Below, piece after piece: positions 63,930-64,000 of a stretch of DNA of 64,000 nucleotides (position 1 is the stretch's first letter; each line of letters begins with the position of its first letter). Source of the DNA: Ichthyophonus hoferi (taxonomy: Eukaryota > Opisthokonta > Ichthyosporea > Ichthyophonida > Ichthyophonidae); contig NAOQ01000111.1 in assembly GCA_002751075.1 (NCBI GenBank), positions 73,491 to 137,490 on the forward strand. Reading direction: 5' to 3'. The position numbers and the translations under genes are program-made. The notes beneath the pieces are model-generated. The model searched no databases and had not been told where the DNA came from. It saw only the letters and a list, made by a program, of their open reading frames with translations.

Positions 63930-64000
63930 GTAAGGGGGAATACACATGTTGATGTTGTAGTTGTTTTGATTGTTTATTGTCTTTCAATTAAATATTCAAT

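Overview
The window looks like nuclear DNA of an intron-rich, AT-rich eukaryote. Five spliced or unspliced protein genes with clear opisthokont-type relatives can be read, four of them broken by many GT-AG introns of roughly 0.1 to 1.6 kb. A selenocysteine-containing SelU-type peroxiredoxin, an M6P-receptor-like protein and long introns fit a unicellular holozoan (for example an ichthyosporean) or possibly an early-diverging fungus. The sequence alone does not decide between them. There are two runs of N, one in an intronic microsatellite (16506-16858) and one in a repeat-rich region (50108-50556).

Layout. 83-3034 (+): the last three exons of a type I membrane protein with an M6P-receptor (MRH) domain and a DxxLL sorting tail. 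6076-7569 (-): an intronless equilibrative nucleoside transporter. 10974-24198 (-): XRN2/Rat1 nuclear 5'-3' exoribonuclease in 24 exons, with all intron phases consistent and one GC-AG intron. 29650-40141 (+): NOC3, a 60S ribosome biogenesis factor, in about 20 exons. 43247-48035 (+): a casein kinase 1 in 8 exons with an unusual basic tail. 48036-61401: a gene-poor stretch filled with old LTR-like repeats. 61402-62557 (+): selenoprotein U with an in-frame TGA in a UxxC motif, followed by a 3'UTR carrying two tandem SECIS-like elements. 63792 to the window end: a possible first exon of a further + strand gene.

The genes are not an operon and share no obvious pathway, except that XRN2 and NOC3 both act in nuclear/nucleolar RNA metabolism and rRNA maturation. 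They are divergently placed, 5.4 kb apart. Introns and intergenic DNA are rich in short tandem repeats (TATA/TATAG, CATA, TATG, and 27-bp and about 45-bp minisatellites).

The most interesting signal is the selenoprotein gene at 61402-62965: TGA codes selenocysteine at codon 39 and also ends the same reading frame, and the 3'UTR holds a 155-bp tandem duplication in which each copy carries its own SECIS-like hairpin. All exon coordinates were worked out by hand from splice signals, reading-frame continuity and remembered family sequences. No search or folding program was run.
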